From the NCBI RefSeq assembly GCF_000282215.1, contig NZ_AKJS01000072.1, positions 1-64,000 on the forward strand: a DNA stretch of 64,000 nucleotides, in the 5' to 3' direction. Source of the DNA: Pseudomonas sp. GM21. Lineage in GTDB: Bacteria; Pseudomonadota; Gammaproteobacteria; Pseudomonadales; Pseudomonadaceae. The notes below the pieces were generated by a model. It was given only the letters and a program-made list of their open reading frames with translations, was not told where the DNA came from and made no database searches. Each line of letters starts with the position of its first letter. Position 1 is the stretch's first letter. The position numbers and the translations under genes are program-made. Below are positions 36,738-46,625 of this stretch, piece after piece.

Positions 36738-38051
36738 ATGACCCAAGGCCTAAAGAAACGTCAGATCATCGTGGCACTGCTGATGGCGGTGATGATCATC
36801 AGTGCACTGGATAAAACCATTTTCGCCTTCGCCGGTGTGCAAATCATCGATGAACTGAAGCTGACACCCGAACAATATGGCATGGTCGGCAGTGCTTTTT
36901 TCCTGCTGTATTCCTTGAGCGGGATCATGGTGGGTTTTTTGGCCAATCGCTGCCCGACGCGCTGGATCCTGGTCGGTATGTCACTGGTCTGGATGGCGGC
37001 ACAAGCGATGGTTGCATTCAGCAGTCAGCTTACAACGCTGATTGCCAGCCGGGTGCTACTCGGTGCTGGCACGGGCCCTGCGACTGCAGTCACGCAACAT
37101 GCGGCATTCAAGTGGTACAAACCCTCCGAACGCATGCTTCCGTCTTCGCTGATCTACACATCGATCATGATCGGCAGCTTGATCGGCGCACTGATACTGC
37201 CTTTGGCCATTGAACGATTCGGCTGGCGCATGGCCTACCTGACGCTGGCTGCTGCGGGATGCCTATGGATGCTGCTGTGGCTGGCGTTTGGCTGTGAAGG
37301 CAATCAGCACAGCGAGGTTGACACTGCACTGCCTGACACCCAGGCGGTCGCCTACCGTCGGCTGTTGTTGAATCGCACATTCATCTGCCTGACCCTGCTG
37401 GCGTTCTTCTGCTACACCCCCGCTGCCCTCGGCTTCAGCTGGACGATCGTTTACCTGAAAAAGGGGATCGGACTTCAGACCGAGGCGCTCAGCGCCTATC
37501 TGTTGAGCATGACGACGCTGGCGATCGTCAGTGGGTTGATGATTCCAGCTTTTGCTCAGCGGGCTTATAAACGGGGTGCCAGCGTGTTCCGGGCGCTGGT
37601 TGCACCGCCGTTACTCTGTTGTGTTTCAGGTGGTGCGATGTTGGCCATGATCGCAATGAGCAGCCAACCCGGCGTCAAGCTGGCCCTGATGTTTCTGGCA
37701 ACCGCGTTGCTGGCTGCATTGCCAAGCTTCAGCATGACCCTGATTGCCTATTTCACCCCGACGCAGCAAAGGGGATCGCTGCTGGCTATCCACAATGCCG
37801 TGCAAACCTCATCTGGCATCGTGACCCCCGCCCTGGTTGGGCAGCTGATTGCATTGAGCGGTAATGACATCGCCCATGGATTCGAAACTGCAATCGCAAG
37901 CTTTGGTATCTGTACACTGGCCGTCGCGCTGCTCGGCTTTGTCGGGATCAATCCCCATCTCACTCGACAGCAAATTCTGGGCGCCGGCGACGAAGGTGGG
38001 CAGGCATTGGCTGACCGCGAACAACTAGCCCCGTCACTTGGAAGGAGTTGA
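36738..38051 (+). CDS. MFS transporter (anion:cation symporter-like)
   Basis: A 437-residue membrane protein from ATG 36738 (AGGAGG upstream). Twelve hydrophobic helices are visible, with the loop 2-3 MFS motif seen as GFLANRCPTRWIL and RVLLGAGTGPATAV in helix 4. The first helix pair (ISALDKTIFAFAGVQI) is the form seen in the ACS family, which imports organic acids such as aromatic or sugar acids. It sits beside the M20 hydrolase and probably brings in the pathway substrate. Confidence 0.85.
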   Translation: MTQGLKKRQIIVALLMAVMIISALDKTIFAFAGVQIIDELKLTPEQYGMVGSAFFLLYSLSGIMVGFLANRCPTRWILVGMSLVWMAAQAMVAFSSQLTTLIASRVLLGAGTGPATAVTQHAAFKWYKPSERMLPSSLIYTSIMIGSLIGALILPLAIERFGWRMAYLTLAAAGCLWMLLWLAFGCEGNQHSEVDTALPDTQAVAYRRLLLNRTFICLTLLAFFCYTPAALGFSWTIVYLKKGIGLQTEALSAYLLSMTTLAIVSGLMIPAFAQRAYKRGASVFRALVAPPLLCCVSGGAMLAMIAMSSQPGVKLALMFLATALLAALPSFSMTLIAYFTPTQQRGSLLAIHNAVQTSSGIVTPALVGQLIALSGNDIAHGFETAIASFGICTLAVALLGFVGINPHLTRQQILGAGDEGGQALADREQLAPSLGRS

Positions 38052-38076
38052 GCCTTCCAGGACAGTACACGGACAG

Positions 38077-38100
38077 GCGCCGTCGACCACCGGACGGCGC
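38077..38100. terminator. Hairpin between convergent MFS and MDR genes
   Basis: An 8-base GC stem (GCGCCGTC at 38077-38084 and its complement at 38093-38100) lies in the 61 bp gap between convergent genes. There is no T-run, so it is a weak terminator candidate. Confidence 0.35.
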
Positions 38101-38112
38101 TGCACAGTATGA

Positions 38113-39153
38113 TCAACGGCTAGCCGTGAGCTGATGCACCTGCTGACCGATATTGCGCCCCTCGACCAAGGAGTTGATGGCTTCATGCAGGTTTTCCAGC
38201 CCCTGGACCACGTTGCAGGGTTGAACCAGCTTGCCTTCGCGGTACCACTGCCCCACTTGGGCCATGAACTCGGGCAGCCTGTGGTAATGCACATGAGCCA
38301 GGAAACCACGCACCTCAAGCTGTCGGTTCACCACGGTCATGAGATTGGCCCCGGGCACCTCGCCCCCACCGTTGTACTGCGCCACCTGGCCACACATCGC
38401 CACTCGACCGAAATCACGCAATAGCGCGAACGCTGCTCGCTGCACGGCACCCCCTACATTTTCAAAATAACTGTTCACGCCTTGCGGGCATGCCTGTGCC
38501 AGGCGCTCGGTAAAGTCGGCGGCCTTGTAATCCACGCAATCATCGAAACCGAACTGATCGCGAACGTATTGGCACTTCGTCGCACCGCCGGCAATACCAA
38601 CGACTCGCGCGCCCAAGGCCTTGGCAAACTGACCGGCAGCACTGCCCACCGCTCCGGCCGCGACAGAAATCAACACCGTCTCGCCGGGTACTGGACGGCA
38701 AATATCGGTGATACCCAGCCAGGCGGTGAACCCGGTAATTCCCAGGATGCCCAGGTAGTGCAGAGGCTCGCCAACGTCGGGTTCCAGCACCTGAAGCCCA
38801 ACACAGCGGCTTGGATCGATGCGCTGGTAGCGTTGGCGGGTGCCGCCGAACAAGCGTACCAGCACGCCTTCGCCGTACTGATCAGAAAGGCTGCTGAAGA
38901 CCCGGCCAATACTGGCGGAAGCAGGCAAGCGATCTCCTGGCGGCACGGTGAGAACATATCCCGCAGCACTGTCCAGCATGCCGCGGCTTCCCGCATCGAT
39001 GGCCTGATAAAGAATTTCTACCAGAATCTGTCCGGATCGCAGTTCGGGTACAGGTTCGGTGACCAGATCAAAAATATCGGCTGGCAGCACTCCAGGATCC
39101 GGAACGCGGTTCAGACGGACGATGATGTTGTCCGGCATCGACGACAGGGACAT
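38113..39153 (-). CDS. MDR-family NADPH-dependent oxidoreductase (CurA/leukotriene B4 dehydrogenase-like)
   Basis: A 346-residue zinc-free MDR from ATG 39153, which has GGAGGTGGAG directly upstream; the longer frame has no support. The cofactor motif is SVAAGAVGSAAGQFAK, the NADP-preferring AxxGxxG form of the prostaglandin reductase/CurA group. GGAT.K after strand 2 supports NADP, and YFENVGG and RGFLAHVH are family landmarks. Such enzymes reduce alpha,beta-unsaturated ketones. It is divergent from the acyl-CoA ligase operon. Confidence 0.87.
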   Translation of the reverse strand: MSLSSMPDNIIVRLNRVPDPGVLPADIFDLVTEPVPELRSGQILVEILYQAIDAGSRGMLDSAAGYVLTVPPGDRLPASASIGRVFSSLSDQYGEGVLVRLFGGTRQRYQRIDPSRCVGLQVLEPDVGEPLHYLGILGITGFTAWLGITDICRPVPGETVLISVAAGAVGSAAGQFAKALGARVVGIAGGATKCQYVRDQFGFDDCVDYKAADFTERLAQACPQGVNSYFENVGGAVQRAAFALLRDFGRVAMCGQVAQYNGGGEVPGANLMTVVNRQLEVRGFLAHVHYHRLPEFMAQVGQWYREGKLVQPCNVVQGLENLHEAINSLVEGRNIGQQVHQLTASR

Positions 39154-39405
39154 TCTCCACCTCCAATTGTATTTATTGTACGAATTGTATATATGATAAA
39201 GCGGGAATATTAAAAAACGCATTTTTTCAAGCCGCACAGCGCGAGCCTTGCCACAGCCCACGTACTGCATGGGATTCTCGGGTAAGCAGGTGAAAAAATC
39301 GATGGGAAAGAATTTGCTTAATCATACAGCTCATTGATATGATAATTTCATCAGCACTTGCCATGCCTCCCTGGGGCGAATGGACCACAACATGAGAGCA
39401 CGCTT
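39154..39405. promoter_or_regulatory. Divergent regulatory region with ATCATA/TATGAT half-sites
   Basis: Two AT-rich blocks flank the gap. Near the MDR start, 39184-39199 reads ATTGTATATATGATAA. Near the ligase start, AATCATA (39320-39326) and TATGATAA (39338-39345) form inverted half-sites. These match the half-sites at 21.7 kb and 26.5 kb. No gene is present in the gap. Confidence 0.45.
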
Positions 39406-40935
39406 ATGACGCTTGACCTTGCATTGAGAATCCGCAGCGTACTTGCGCTTGCCCCGGAATCGCCGGCACTGGAGTACAAGCAGCGCTGGTACTCATGGGC
39501 CGAGATGTCATCGTTGATGACTCAAGCCAATGACCTGCTGACCAATGCAGGCCTGGGTGAAGGTGCACCGATAGGCATTCTGCTGCGCAATCGCCCAGCC
39601 CACGTAAGCGTGCTTTTGCAAATCCTGGCTTCACGGCGTTGTGTGGTGACCCTCAACCCCTTTCAGTCGGCCGAAAAAATTGCCCATGACCTGGAAGCGA
39701 CCCAGATCGGTGCACTGATTGCCGATGAGCAGGACTGGCAGGCACCCGCAATTCAAGCTGCCGCGCAAGCCAAGGGCTGCCTGGGCCTGAGCATCAGCAG
39801 TGGCGACACCTTGACCGTCGCGACCCAACCGGGCGTTGGCATCAAACTTGATCCCGCCACCCTACCCGACCAGCGTGAAACAGCGATCCTGATGCTCTCA
39901 AGCGGTACCACAGGCCCCGCCAAACGCATCGCACTGCCCTACGTCAAATTCGAAGCCTCGCTGTCCGATGCGGCGCATTACGAAGCAGGCAAGGCCACCG
40001 ACGGCCTGACCCTGAAAACAAGCCCGGCCATGCTCACCACTCCCTTGGTGCACATTGGCGGCATGTATTTCGCCGTCGCAGCTATCGTCGCTGCCCGGCC
40101 GATTGTGATCCTCGAGAAATTCTCGGTTCTGGAGTGGAGCCAAGCGGTAGCAACCTATCGCCCGAAAATGGTTTCGTTGCCACCGACAGCCATTCGCATG
40201 ATCCTCGATGCCGATGTGGCCAAGAGCGACATCGACAGCCTGCTGGCGATTCGTACCGGCAGCGCTCCGCTTGACCCGGACATGCAGATTGAGTTCGAAA
40301 CTCGCTACGACATTCCTTTGCTCGATGCCTATGGCGCCACAGAGTTCGCCGGTGCAGTGGCTGGCTGGAGCCTGCGCGATCACAAAGAGTTTGCTCAGTA
40401 CAAGCGCGGTTCGGTAGGACGCGCCCAGCCCGGTTGCGAGGTCCGAATCATCGACCTGGTGACCCACGAGGTGATAGACAACAACAACATCGGACTGCTG
40501 GAAGTGCGCTCGGCACAGGTCGACGCCACCCGCTGGGTACGCACCACTGACCTTGCCGAAATCGACGAAGATGGTTTCATCTTCATTCGTGGACGCTCCG
40601 ACTCGGCCATCATCCGTGGCGGCTTCAAGGTGCTGCCACGGGATGTCGAACACGTGCTGCGCGAACATCCGGCAGTCAAGGAAATCTGCGTAGTCGGCCT
40701 GCCTGACCCGCGCTTGGGTGCGGTACCTGTTGCCGCACTGGAAGTCCGTCCGGGGGTCGATCTGGACGAACACCAACTCATCGCGTTTGCCCGAGAAAAA
40801 CTGGTGGCCTATCAGGTTCCGGTGCGCTGGATGGTGGTCGACACCTTGCCACGAACGCCGTCACTGAAAATCAGCCAGCACGAAGTGCGCCAGTTGTTCA
40901 GCGCCCCCGAAGTCGCTGCACAAACCGCCGTCTGA
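39406..40935 (+). CDS. AMP-dependent acyl-CoA ligase
   Basis: A 509-residue adenylate-forming enzyme from ATG 39406. The P-loop LSSGTTGPAKR, the YGATEFAG motif, the hinge DGFIFIRGRSD and the late lysine in SLKISQHE are all present. It would activate a carboxylic acid with CoA and ATP to start beta-oxidation-like steps. It heads the plus-strand operon running through to the amidohydrolase gene. The acyl specificity pocket does not match common acetate, benzoate or long-chain types by eye. Confidence 0.88.
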   Translation: MTLDLALRIRSVLALAPESPALEYKQRWYSWAEMSSLMTQANDLLTNAGLGEGAPIGILLRNRPAHVSVLLQILASRRCVVTLNPFQSAEKIAHDLEATQIGALIADEQDWQAPAIQAAAQAKGCLGLSISSGDTLTVATQPGVGIKLDPATLPDQRETAILMLSSGTTGPAKRIALPYVKFEASLSDAAHYEAGKATDGLTLKTSPAMLTTPLVHIGGMYFAVAAIVAARPIVILEKFSVLEWSQAVATYRPKMVSLPPTAIRMILDADVAKSDIDSLLAIRTGSAPLDPDMQIEFETRYDIPLLDAYGATEFAGAVAGWSLRDHKEFAQYKRGSVGRAQPGCEVRIIDLVTHEVIDNNNIGLLEVRSAQVDATRWVRTTDLAEIDEDGFIFIRGRSDSAIIRGGFKVLPRDVEHVLREHPAVKEICVVGLPDPRLGAVPVAALEVRPGVDLDEHQLIAFAREKLVAYQVPVRWMVVDTLPRTPSLKISQHEVRQLFSAPEVAAQTAV

Positions 40936-40965
40936 AACCAACCACCTGGCCGTCCGGAGGGACCC

Positions 40966-41796
40966 ATGTCCGAGCAAGTGCTGTTGCAAGACCTTGAAGA
41001 CGGCGTTCTGACGCTGACCTTCAACCGACCCGAGCGTTTGAATGCCTTCAATCCACCGTTGATGCGCGCGTTTACCGAAGCGGTTGGCCAGGCGAACAAA
41101 AACCCCGAAGCCCGGGTCATCGTCATCCGCGGCGCCGGGCGTGGTTTCTGTGCCGGTGGTGATTTGGCCGGCAAGCCGAAAAAAGATCCATCCGACCAGT
41201 CTGAACCGAAGCCGGAAAAGCCAAAGGCACCCGATAGCCTGGCCACTCGTATCGACTGGTTGCGCGGCAACATGGACGCCACTCGCCAATTGTTCGAAAT
41301 GCCCAAGCCGACCATCGCCATGATCCGCGGCGCCACCGTTTCGGTCGGTATGGCCATCGCAGCGGCGTGCGACTTTCGGGTTGTTTCCGACAACGCCAGT
41401 TTCATGACCGGCTTCGCCAAGGCCGGATTGTCCGGTGACTATGGTGTCAGTTATTTCCTCACCCGCCTGTTGGGTACCGCCAAGACCCGCGAATTAATGC
41501 TGCTGGGGGAGCGCTTCGACGCCGCCGAAGCCCTGCGAATCGGCTATGCCTCGCGGCTGGTGAGCGATGCAGAGCTGGAAGACAACACCTATGCCCTGGC
41601 GCGGCAACTCGCCTCGGGCTCCTCGATCGTCCAACGCTACATCAAGCAGAACCTCAATGCTGCGATGGAGATGTCATTGCCGGCATCCCTGGACCTGGAG
41701 GCGACCCTTAACGTCCTCAGCGCCCAAACCAACGACCACAAAGAAGCTGTGCGCGCTTTCATCGAGCGCCGCGACCCGGTTTTCAGCGGTAGCTGA
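40966..41796 (+). CDS. Enoyl-CoA hydratase/isomerase family protein
   Basis: A 276-residue crotonase. Oxyanion-hole segments are GRGFCAGGDLAG and RGATVSVGMAIAAACDFRV. The usual catalytic glutamate site after GLSGDYGVSYFLTRLLG shows no clear acid at the classical positions, so it may be an isomerase or hydrolase. A charged insert rich in Lys/Pro (about residues 66-85, KKDPSD..EPKPEKPKAP) is unusual for the family. GGAGGG precedes the ATG. Confidence 0.85.
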   Translation: MSEQVLLQDLEDGVLTLTFNRPERLNAFNPPLMRAFTEAVGQANKNPEARVIVIRGAGRGFCAGGDLAGKPKKDPSDQSEPKPEKPKAPDSLATRIDWLRGNMDATRQLFEMPKPTIAMIRGATVSVGMAIAAACDFRVVSDNASFMTGFAKAGLSGDYGVSYFLTRLLGTAKTRELMLLGERFDAAEALRIGYASRLVSDAELEDNTYALARQLASGSSIVQRYIKQNLNAAMEMSLPASLDLEATLNVLSAQTNDHKEAVRAFIERRDPVFSGS

Positions 41797-41833
41797 ACCT
41801 CACTCGACTACGCGAAGAACAGACGGAGATATC

Positions 41834-43117
41834 ATGTCCGAGCAGACCCTGACCGAAGATTTCAAGAAAGCCACCGCCTACGAACTGACTGACCACGATA
41901 TCGAGCGCGCCAAGCTGATGCTGCACGTCGACCTCGCCAGTCGCGACCAGGAACAGATCGGTACCGCCTCGATCGACAACATTCGCTCGTTCGCTTATTC
42001 CTGCGGCAGCGACAACCCGCTGTTCTGCAACCCCGAGCATGCTGCCAGCAGCCGTTGGGGCTCGGTGATCGCGCCATCAATGATGGCGGGTGTGATCAAC
42101 CGGCCAATGCTCGGAGACCCGTTGCCCGAAGAGCTCAAGGCAGCGACCAAGAGCCTGTTCCGCGGCATTCACATGTTCATCTCCGGTGGCGAGTGGACCT
42201 TCTACCGCCCAATCTTCCCGGGCGACACACTCTATAGCTTCGGTGGCGAGGATGGCCTGGAGGTCAAGCAGTCGGAGTTCGCCGGCCGTTCGGTCACGCG
42301 TTTCAACAGTCAGGTCAAGGTGAACCAGCGTGGCGAGGTCGTTTCGGTCTATCGCTACCGGGCAATCCTTACCGAACGCAAGAAGGCCCGTGAAACCGGC
42401 AAGTACAAGGACATCCAGCCAGCCACCTACACCGAAGAAGACCTGGCGCACATCGATGAAGTCTATTCGGCCGAACGCTCGCGCGGTGCCGAACCCCTGT
42501 ATTTCGAAGACCTGGAAATTGGCAGCGCACTGCCGGGTGGTGCCAGTGGTCCACTGACCGTCACCGACGTGGTCAACTTTCACGGTGGCGGCTATGGCTG
42601 GGTCCCTTATGGTCTACGCAGCGGCCGGATGTGGAACAACAACCGCAAGCGCATTGCCCCTTTCTACGTCAAGAATGCCTACGGCATCCCGGACGTTGCA
42701 CAGCGCCTGCACTGGGACAGCGAGTGGGCCCAGGCGATCGGCAACCCGATGGCGTACGACTATGGCGTCATGCGCGAGAACTACCTGTTCCGCTACCTCA
42801 CCGACTGGGTCGGCGACAACGGCTGGGTCTTCAAGCAGTACGACGAAATCCGCAAGTTCAACTACATGGGCGACACCCAGTTCATCAGCGGTGAAGTGGT
42901 CGGCAAGCGTGTGGAGAACGGCCTCAACCTGGTAGACGTCAAGGTGAAGATGACCAACCAGCGCGGTGAAGAAACGGTGTTGTGCGATGCCGTGGTTGCC
43001 CTCCCAAGCCGTGATGGTGCCCTGGTGCTGCCACCTGTACCCCTCGAACTGCAAACCCGCGCCTCGAAGATGATGGCACGGCACTGGGAGCTGCTGGCCG
43101 GGAAGCGCAAGCCATGA
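41834..43117 (+). CDS. Double-hotdog MaoC-like acyl-CoA hydratase/dehydratase
   Basis: A 427-residue protein from ATG 41834 (CGGAG upstream). The N-terminal half is a FAS1-type dehydratase hotdog (SDNPLFCNPEHA...GSVIAPSMM), and the C-terminal half is a second hotdog (LEIGSALPGG, LTVTDVVNFHGGG). The usual hydratase motif D..NPLH has Phe in place of His here, so the N-terminal active site is altered. It overlaps the next acyl-CoA dehydrogenase gene by 4 bp. It probably adds or removes water on a branched or cyclic enoyl-CoA. Confidence 0.78.
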   Translation: MSEQTLTEDFKKATAYELTDHDIERAKLMLHVDLASRDQEQIGTASIDNIRSFAYSCGSDNPLFCNPEHAASSRWGSVIAPSMMAGVINRPMLGDPLPEELKAATKSLFRGIHMFISGGEWTFYRPIFPGDTLYSFGGEDGLEVKQSEFAGRSVTRFNSQVKVNQRGEVVSVYRYRAILTERKKARETGKYKDIQPATYTEEDLAHIDEVYSAERSRGAEPLYFEDLEIGSALPGGASGPLTVTDVVNFHGGGYGWVPYGLRSGRMWNNNRKRIAPFYVKNAYGIPDVAQRLHWDSEWAQAIGNPMAYDYGVMRENYLFRYLTDWVGDNGWVFKQYDEIRKFNYMGDTQFISGEVVGKRVENGLNLVDVKVKMTNQRGEETVLCDAVVALPSRDGALVLPPVPLELQTRASKMMARHWELLAGKRKP

Positions 43118-44307
43118 GCAGCAACGGCTTTCTCGACACCCCCGAACTGCTCGCCTTCCGTGCGCAAGTCGAGGCGTTCCTGGCAGCTCACTGGCAACCC
43201 GTGAAGGGACCGGAACGCGCTGCCAATGAGCGGGCCTTTCGACTGCTGGCCACCGAGCACGGCTATCTGTATCGCAACGTGCCAAAAGCCTACGGCGGTT
43301 CGGAGCAACCGGCCGATATCCTGAAGGCGCAAATTATTCAGGAGGTTTTCAACCGCGTCCGGGCACCGATGGAAGTGCCTGGCGTTGGCTACGGCATGCT
43401 GGTACCCACTTTGCTGGGGTGTGGCGAGGAATGGCAAAAGCGCCAGTTCGTCCCACCTACGCTCAGTGGTGAGATCCGCTGGGCCCAGGGTTACAGTGAA
43501 CCGAACTCGGGTTCAGACCTGGCCTCGATCCGCACCAAGGCGCGCCTGGAAGGTGATGAATGGGTCATTGATGGCCAGAAAATCTGGAGCTCCGGCGCGG
43601 ACAAGGCTCACTACCTGTTCATGCTGGCGCGCACCGAGCCTGAGGCCTCCAAACACGCTGGCATCTCCTATCTGCTGGTTGACCTGCGGCAGCCTGGCGT
43701 AACCATCCGCCCGTTGCGGCAGATCAACGGCAGCGAAGAATTCAGCGAAATCTTCTTTGATGGTGCCCGCACTCCGGCCAATTGGATCGTAGGCCAGCGC
43801 GGCGAAGGCTGGAAAGTCTCCAAGACCACGCTGTCAGCCGAACGCGCCGGTTTCATCGGCGCCGCCGAAGGGTCGGTGACCTTGCATCGCAAGTTGGTGG
43901 AGCTGGCCGGCCGTTGCCAGTACAACGGTCGCCCGGCCATCGAGGAACCTCGCACCCAGGACCGCCTGATTGTTCTGGAAGGCATGGTCAGCGCCCATTA
44001 CCACAATATGCAGCGCCAGTTCGCCCAACGCCTGGCCGGACAGGATGCCGGTAGCGTGGCGTTGATGAACAAACTGATCGTTACCCGCATCGCCGCAGAA
44101 GTGGCCGACATCGCCCGAGATGTTCTCGGCGACGATTTCATGCTCTCGCCATTTGGCCGTGAAGCCGAAGCAGGGCCGGAAAAATGGCTCAACCAGTACC
44201 TGGGCTCGCTGGGCATTGCCATTGCCGGCGGCACTTCCAATATTCAACGCAATGTCATCGCCGAACGCGGTCTGGGTTTGCCCCGCGATCCGGCGATGGC
44301 ATCTTGA
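43114..44307 (+). CDS. Acyl-CoA dehydrogenase (large, FadE-type)
   Basis: A 397-residue flavoprotein. Family segments are GEIRWAQGYSEPNSGSDLASI and WVIDGQKIWSSGADKAHYLFMLART in the middle domain, and GTSNIQRNVIAERGLGLPRD at the C-terminus. It is followed 13 bp later by a smaller acyl-CoA dehydrogenase. In steroid and terpenoid pathways such adjacent pairs form heteromeric (alpha2beta2) dehydrogenases. It would pass electrons to ETF. Confidence 0.9.
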   Translation: MSSNGFLDTPELLAFRAQVEAFLAAHWQPVKGPERAANERAFRLLATEHGYLYRNVPKAYGGSEQPADILKAQIIQEVFNRVRAPMEVPGVGYGMLVPTLLGCGEEWQKRQFVPPTLSGEIRWAQGYSEPNSGSDLASIRTKARLEGDEWVIDGQKIWSSGADKAHYLFMLARTEPEASKHAGISYLLVDLRQPGVTIRPLRQINGSEEFSEIFFDGARTPANWIVGQRGEGWKVSKTTLSAERAGFIGAAEGSVTLHRKLVELAGRCQYNGRPAIEEPRTQDRLIVLEGMVSAHYHNMQRQFAQRLAGQDAGSVALMNKLIVTRIAAEVADIARDVLGDDFMLSPFGREAEAGPEKWLNQYLGSLGIAIAGGTSNIQRNVIAERGLGLPRDPAMAS

Positions 44308-44320
44308 AGGCGAAACAGCC

Positions 44321-45406
44321 ATGAACTACCTGCTCAATGATGACCAGACGGCTTTCGTCGATACCGCCCGCAAGTTCCTCGCCGAACACGCCGAGCCCTT
44401 GTTTTTGCACCGCATCGCCGATCGCCATGGCGACTGGCAGCAGGACCTCGCTGACCTCTGGCAAGCGTTTGCCGAACTGGGGTTCGCCAGTCTGTTGATC
44501 GCCGAAGACGATGGCGGCATCGGACTTTCGCTGCTCGACGCCGCGTTGATCAACGAAGTGATCGGTGCGAGCGCAGCGCCGCTGCCGTTCATTGCCCATC
44601 AGCTCTGCTGCCTAGCCATTGACCAAGCCGGCAGTGCCGAACAGAAAGCCCGCTGGCTGCCGCTCCTGGCCAGTGGTGAACTGGTCGGTAGTGTCGCCCT
44701 GCTGGGCCGACCAGGCTGCTACCAGCCCGATAGCTGGCAGGCGGAAGCAGGCGGTGAACAGACCCTGACACTGGGCAATCTGGAGGTTTCCGGTAGTCAA
44801 TTGCCGACGCTGATCGTGACCGGCCTGGCCGGTGGCGGTCTGGGCCTGATCGATCCACAGGCACCAAGCTTGGTAAGGCAGGACAAACCCTGCGTCGACC
44901 CCATCGGATTTCTTGCCGACTTCCAGGTCAATGAACGTGATATCCAGCCGCTTGCGGCAGGCAACACCTGCAGCCAGGCGCTGGTTGATGCTGGCCTGAC
45001 CCTGCAAGCCGCACAGGCGACTGGTGGTATCGGCAAATGCGTAGAGCTGTCAGCCGAATATGCCAAGATACGCGAACAGTTCGGTGTGCCGATCGGCCAG
45101 TTCCAGGCCGTAAAGCACCAAATAGCTGAAATTGCCCTGGACGGCGAACCCAACCGCCCTCTGGTCTGGCACGCAGCCCAGTGTGTCGCTTCCAGCGCAC
45201 CTGGCGCCAGCCGTCACGCCGCACTGGCCAAAGCCCATCTGGCCGATGCCTACTTACGCGTAGCGCGCAAGACCATCGAGTTGCATGGCGGTTTTGGCTA
45301 TACCTGGGAGGCTGACCTGCACCTGTATCTCAAGCGCGCCATGTTCCTTTCGGCGCATCTTGGTAGTCCCCTGAGCCTGCGCCAGAACCTGGCAGGCAAC
45401 CGTTGA
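44321..45406 (+). CDS. Acyl-CoA dehydrogenase (small partner)
   Basis: A 361-residue acyl-CoA dehydrogenase homologue from ATG 44321. The N-terminal helical domain (DDGGIGLSLLDAALINEVIG) and C-terminal helical domain (YAKIREQFGVPIGQFQAVKHQIA, IELHGGFGYTWEADLHLYLKRA) are intact. The middle beta domain is short and lacks the usual T.PEAGSD-type flavin-contact motif. This is the form of non-catalytic partners in heteromeric FadE pairs. It probably works with the preceding gene product. Confidence 0.87.
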   Translation: MNYLLNDDQTAFVDTARKFLAEHAEPLFLHRIADRHGDWQQDLADLWQAFAELGFASLLIAEDDGGIGLSLLDAALINEVIGASAAPLPFIAHQLCCLAIDQAGSAEQKARWLPLLASGELVGSVALLGRPGCYQPDSWQAEAGGEQTLTLGNLEVSGSQLPTLIVTGLAGGGLGLIDPQAPSLVRQDKPCVDPIGFLADFQVNERDIQPLAAGNTCSQALVDAGLTLQAAQATGGIGKCVELSAEYAKIREQFGVPIGQFQAVKHQIAEIALDGEPNRPLVWHAAQCVASSAPGASRHAALAKAHLADAYLRVARKTIELHGGFGYTWEADLHLYLKRAMFLSAHLGSPLSLRQNLAGNR

Positions 45407-45472
45407 TCCGTATTGAAAATCAGAATCGGCGGCCAATCGCACGCCAACGAAGTCTTTGACAGGAGAGTTACC

Positions 45473-46615
45473 ATGCGCCCATTCGTATTCAGCTGCGACG
45501 CCCACATCGTCGAACCAGCAGACCTGTTCACCGCTAACCTGCCTGATCATTTGCAGCAATGGGCACCCAATGTGGCGATCGACGGTGAGAAAAAACTGCG
45601 CCTGAACCGCCTTGGCGAAGTGACGCAATTCAAGATCCCGCTCGGCTTCCATAGCCACAAAGTCGGAGAGTCGGACGACCTCGTCGACATCCGTCGCCTG
45701 GGCACCCGAGAACTCAAAGCGCGCTTCGCCGACATGGAGCGTGATGGCGTCGATGCTGAACTGGTATTCCCCAGCCTTGGTCTGTTGATCTCCCGCATCA
45801 CCGATGCCGAAGCCTCCCGCGAATGCGCTCGTCTCTACAACGACTGGGCCTGGGGCTACGTCGAGGGTGTGCGCTCCAAACTGGTGCCAGCAGCGGTCAT
45901 CCCTCTTGTGAACCTTGAAGACGGTATTGCGGAACTCAAACGCATCATCGCCATCGGCTTTCGAGCGGTAATGATGCCAACCGTCAACTTCGACTCGATC
46001 CAGGCCTTCAACGATCCAGCGTGGGACGAGTTCTTCGCTCTGTGTGGCGAGGCAGGCATTCCATTGGCTTTCCACACCGGCGTGGGCAACGTCAACCTGC
46101 GCGCTCTGCGCGGACCTGGTGGCGCACTGTTCAACTATTCGCGGCAAATGAACGACGCCGTTGACGTGATCAGCGCCTTGGTGGGCGGTGGCGTTCTGGA
46201 CCGCAATCCCAATGCCCACATTCTGTTCGTTGAGGCCGGTGCCGGATGGTTGTTGGGCCTGGCTGAGCGGATGGATGAAGTGTACGTAGGTCATGCGCCG
46301 TCGATTCATCCCAAACTGGCGCGCATGCCCGGTCAGATCGTCCGCGATCAGGTGCACTGCTCGTTCCAGAACGACCTGGGCTGCCTGCTGACGGCCAAAG
46401 GGTTAACCATCGAGAACTTCCTGTTCGCCACCGATTACCCACACAGCGAGGGCACCTTCCCTTACTCGCGCGAGTTGGTAGAAGGCATGTTCGAACACGT
46501 GCCGCACTTCACCGATGCCGACAAGGCTGCGGTACTGGGCATCAATGCCGCGAAGATGTTCGGTATCGACCCTAAAACCGTGCACGAAGAAACCGCACGG
46601 GCACTCTCGGCCTGA
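45473..46615 (+). CDS. Amidohydrolase-2 family metal-dependent hydrolase/decarboxylase
   Basis: A 380-residue TIM-barrel protein from ATG 45473 (AGGAGAG upstream). Metal-site landmarks are SCDAHIVEP, AFHTGVGN, FVEAGAGW and ATDYPHSEGTFP, typical of PF04909. Relatives include gamma-resorcylate-type decarboxylases and ring hydrolases, and members are common in steroid and terpenoid degradation operons. It is last in the ligase operon before a hairpin. The reaction may be C-C hydrolysis or decarboxylation of a beta-keto intermediate; this is inference. Confidence 0.85.
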   Translation: MRPFVFSCDAHIVEPADLFTANLPDHLQQWAPNVAIDGEKKLRLNRLGEVTQFKIPLGFHSHKVGESDDLVDIRRLGTRELKARFADMERDGVDAELVFPSLGLLISRITDAEASRECARLYNDWAWGYVEGVRSKLVPAAVIPLVNLEDGIAELKRIIAIGFRAVMMPTVNFDSIQAFNDPAWDEFFALCGEAGIPLAFHTGVGNVNLRALRGPGGALFNYSRQMNDAVDVISALVGGGVLDRNPNAHILFVEAGAGWLLGLAERMDEVYVGHAPSIHPKLARMPGQIVRDQVHCSFQNDLGCLLTAKGLTIENFLFATDYPHSEGTFPYSRELVEGMFEHVPHFTDADKAAVLGINAAKMFGIDPKTVHEETARALSA

Positions 46616-46625
46616 GCCTTGAACA

